Part shown: positions 31,678 to 32,703 of the stretch, piece after piece
Position numbering within the stretch: the first letter of the stretch is position 1
Layout: every line of letters starts with the position of its first letter
From: Pseudomonadota bacterium
GTDB taxonomy: Bacteria > Pseudomonadota > Gammaproteobacteria > Burkholderiales > Burkholderiaceae_C
Reading direction: 5' to 3'
DNA: 32,703 nucleotides
Assembly: GCA_021792835.1 (NCBI GenBank)
Contig: JAJYTY010000019.1
Coordinates: 1 to 32,703, forward strand
The notes under the pieces: model-generated
Database searches by the model: none
The model's input: only the letters and a program-made list of their open reading frames with translations
Told to the model about the DNA's origin: nothing
Made by a program: the position numbers and the translations under genes

Positions 31678-32448
31678 TCACACTTCGAGCGTGAGGATTT
31701 GGTCGGCGGCGTAGCCCGTGTGCTCGAAGGGATAGCCCACGGGGTTGCAGACGACGCGCGTACCGTTGCAGACCCGGTCCATGGCCTCATGGGTGTGCCC
31801 ATGCACGCAGAGGTTCACCGCCGGGCCCATGAGGTCCTCCCAGTCGTTGGCGTATGCCGCGAGCCGATGATTGACCGGGCCATCGCGGCGCAGGTGGCTT
31901 CTGGGAGGCGGGGGCAGCGGTGCATGGTGCGTGATGACGCAGGTCGGCCCCGCAAAGGGCTCCGCCAGCCTGGCGCGAAGCCATGCCTTCGTGTGCTGGT
32001 TGATGGCCTCCACGTCGTCGACGTGCAGCCAGCGAGGGTAGACCGGAGCTCCTGCGCGGATGCGCCCGAAGTCGTTCATCTGCTCCAGCGCCTTGGCCCG
32101 CGCAGCGAGTCGGTCGCCCGTGCTGGTGAAGTCCGTCCAGGCGGTGGCGCCCAGGAAGCGCACACCCCCGAGGACGACTTCATCGCCTTCGAGGAAGCGC
32201 ACGCGATCGCAGCTCTCGGCACGTATCGTCGTCAAGGTGGAATCGATGTGGCCGCCGTAGAACTCATGGTTGCCGGCGACGTAGAGGACTGTCCCCGGGA
32301 AGACGCGGCGCGCCCATTGCAGGCCGCGCCCTCCCGTATGGATGTCGCCGGCCAGGATCGTGACGTCGGCGTCCAGCACGCTGGGCTCGAAGGCGTAGCC
32401 CGGGATCTCGATGTCGAGGTGGATGTCGGAGAGAAGGTGGATTCGCAT
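31678..32448 (-). CDS. Calcineurin-like metallophosphoesterase (copy 2)
   Basis: Also 256 residues, with DIH in LLSDIHLD, GDIHTG, GNHEFYGG, THHAP and GHTH in VHGHTHEAM, so all metal ligands are kept. I chose ATG 32448 to match its paralogue, but it lacks a ribosome-binding site. ATG 32541, 31 codons upstream in the same frame, follows GAGGAG and lies 16 bp after the stop of the preceding gene. Translation may therefore begin there and add a basic N-terminal tail. The two copies are similar throughout, including the RVRFLEGDEVV segment. Confidence 0.86.
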   Translation of the reverse strand: MRIHLLSDIHLDIEIPGYAFEPSVLDADVTILAGDIHTGGRGLQWARRVFPGTVLYVAGNHEFYGGHIDSTLTTIRAESCDRVRFLEGDEVVLGGVRFLGATAWTDFTSTGDRLAARAKALEQMNDFGRIRAGAPVYPRWLHVDDVEAINQHTKAWLRARLAEPFAGPTCVITHHAPLPPPPRSHLRRDGPVNHRLAAYANDWEDLMGPAVNLCVHGHTHEAMDRVCNGTRVVCNPVGYPFEHTGYAADQILTLEV

Positions 32449-32557
32449 GGTCAGATGGCATTTGCCAGGATATGGGGAAAACGGACGGCAGGTCGCAGCG
32501 CGCCTTCGCCGAGGTGAGTCGTACGCCGCGATGGCGGCCATCGTTGGTCTCCTCGGT

Positions 32558-32703
32558 TCATGGCGCACTCCCGCGTTGCGCGAGAAAGCCCATCGATCGC
32601 GCCACGGGCGGCCGTGGGATGTCGTCTTCCCGGACGACACGTTCCCCGCGGGCTAGCGCCGCTGCGAAGGCGTCCTCGATCGCCTGACGCTGCGCCCGGG
32701 GTG
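32558..32703 (-). CDS. C-terminal end of an unidentified gene (partial)
   Basis: One frame is open from the window edge to TGA at 32558-32560 and encodes 47 residues, including AIEDAFAAALARGERVVREDDI. The amphipathic helix followed by a V-x-x-x-DI strand resembles the ends of some AAA+ ATPases, but this is too little to name it. Its stop is 16 bp before the alternative metallophosphoesterase start at 32541, suggesting one operon. Confidence 0.5.
   Translation of the reverse strand, partial: PRAQRQAIEDAFAAALARGERVVREDDIPRPPVARSMGFLAQRGSAP

Overview
The window is GC-rich, densely coded DNA whose gene families point to a betaproteobacterium, most likely Burkholderiales. The pointers are a classic Burkholderiales-type general porin, a divergent tcuR-tcuAB tricarballylate locus, and a Rieske/ABC-transporter aromatic-acid catabolic cluster of the oph type. 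The genus cannot be read from the sequence. No rRNA, tRNA, CRISPR array or intact insertion sequence was seen.

Left part (1-12.7 kb), mostly housekeeping and signalling. tcuA and tcuB (the latter cut by the window start) run leftward, divergent from a LysR regulator, with a T-N11-A palindrome between them. A VOC-fold protein and thiM-thiE (thiazole salvage and thiamine phosphate synthesis) follow. Next comes a secreted, possibly barrel-forming protein behind a Fur-box-like site. A large membrane PAS-GGDEF-EAL protein and a methyl-accepting chemotaxis protein run leftward. Then come a small unknown ORF and a short Cro/CI-like DNA-binding protein. The stretch 12.7-13.8 kb looks degraded: it holds an 11-bp tandem repeat and an IclR regulator remnant carrying two in-frame amber codons.

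Central part (13.8-30.7 kb), a complete-looking phthalate-type catabolic and uptake locus. One tightly overlapping leftward operon encodes a Rieske oxygenase (ophA2-like), a 4,5-dihydroxyphthalate decarboxylase-like protein (ophC-like), a second quinolinate phosphoribosyltransferase (ophE/nadC-like), a flavin/2Fe-2S reductase (ophA1-like) and a Gfo/Idh/MocA dihydrodiol dehydrogenase (ophB-like). A MarR regulator lies just downstream. A bacteriohemerythrin, translationally coupled to an orphan LysR DNA-binding domain, diverges from this operon. Further right, a leftward unit encodes a branched-chain-amino-acid-type ABC importer with a fused two-domain permease, followed by a porin. Beyond it are a second, closely similar Rieske oxygenase and, divergent from it, a large alpha/beta hydrolase. 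A class II aldolase/adducin protein (possibly an alternative dihydroxyphthalate decarboxylase) closes the locus.

The most informative signal is non-coding. A palindrome of the form TTAG-N4-CTAA occurs upstream of both Rieske oxygenases, the ABC importer and the class II aldolase, with a weaker version in front of the MarR gene itself. This suggests one regulon under the local MarR protein that ties uptake, two oxygenases and two decarboxylase-type enzymes together.

Right end (30.8-32.7 kb): two tandem 256-residue metallophosphoesterases and the last 47 codons of an unidentified gene entering from outside the window.
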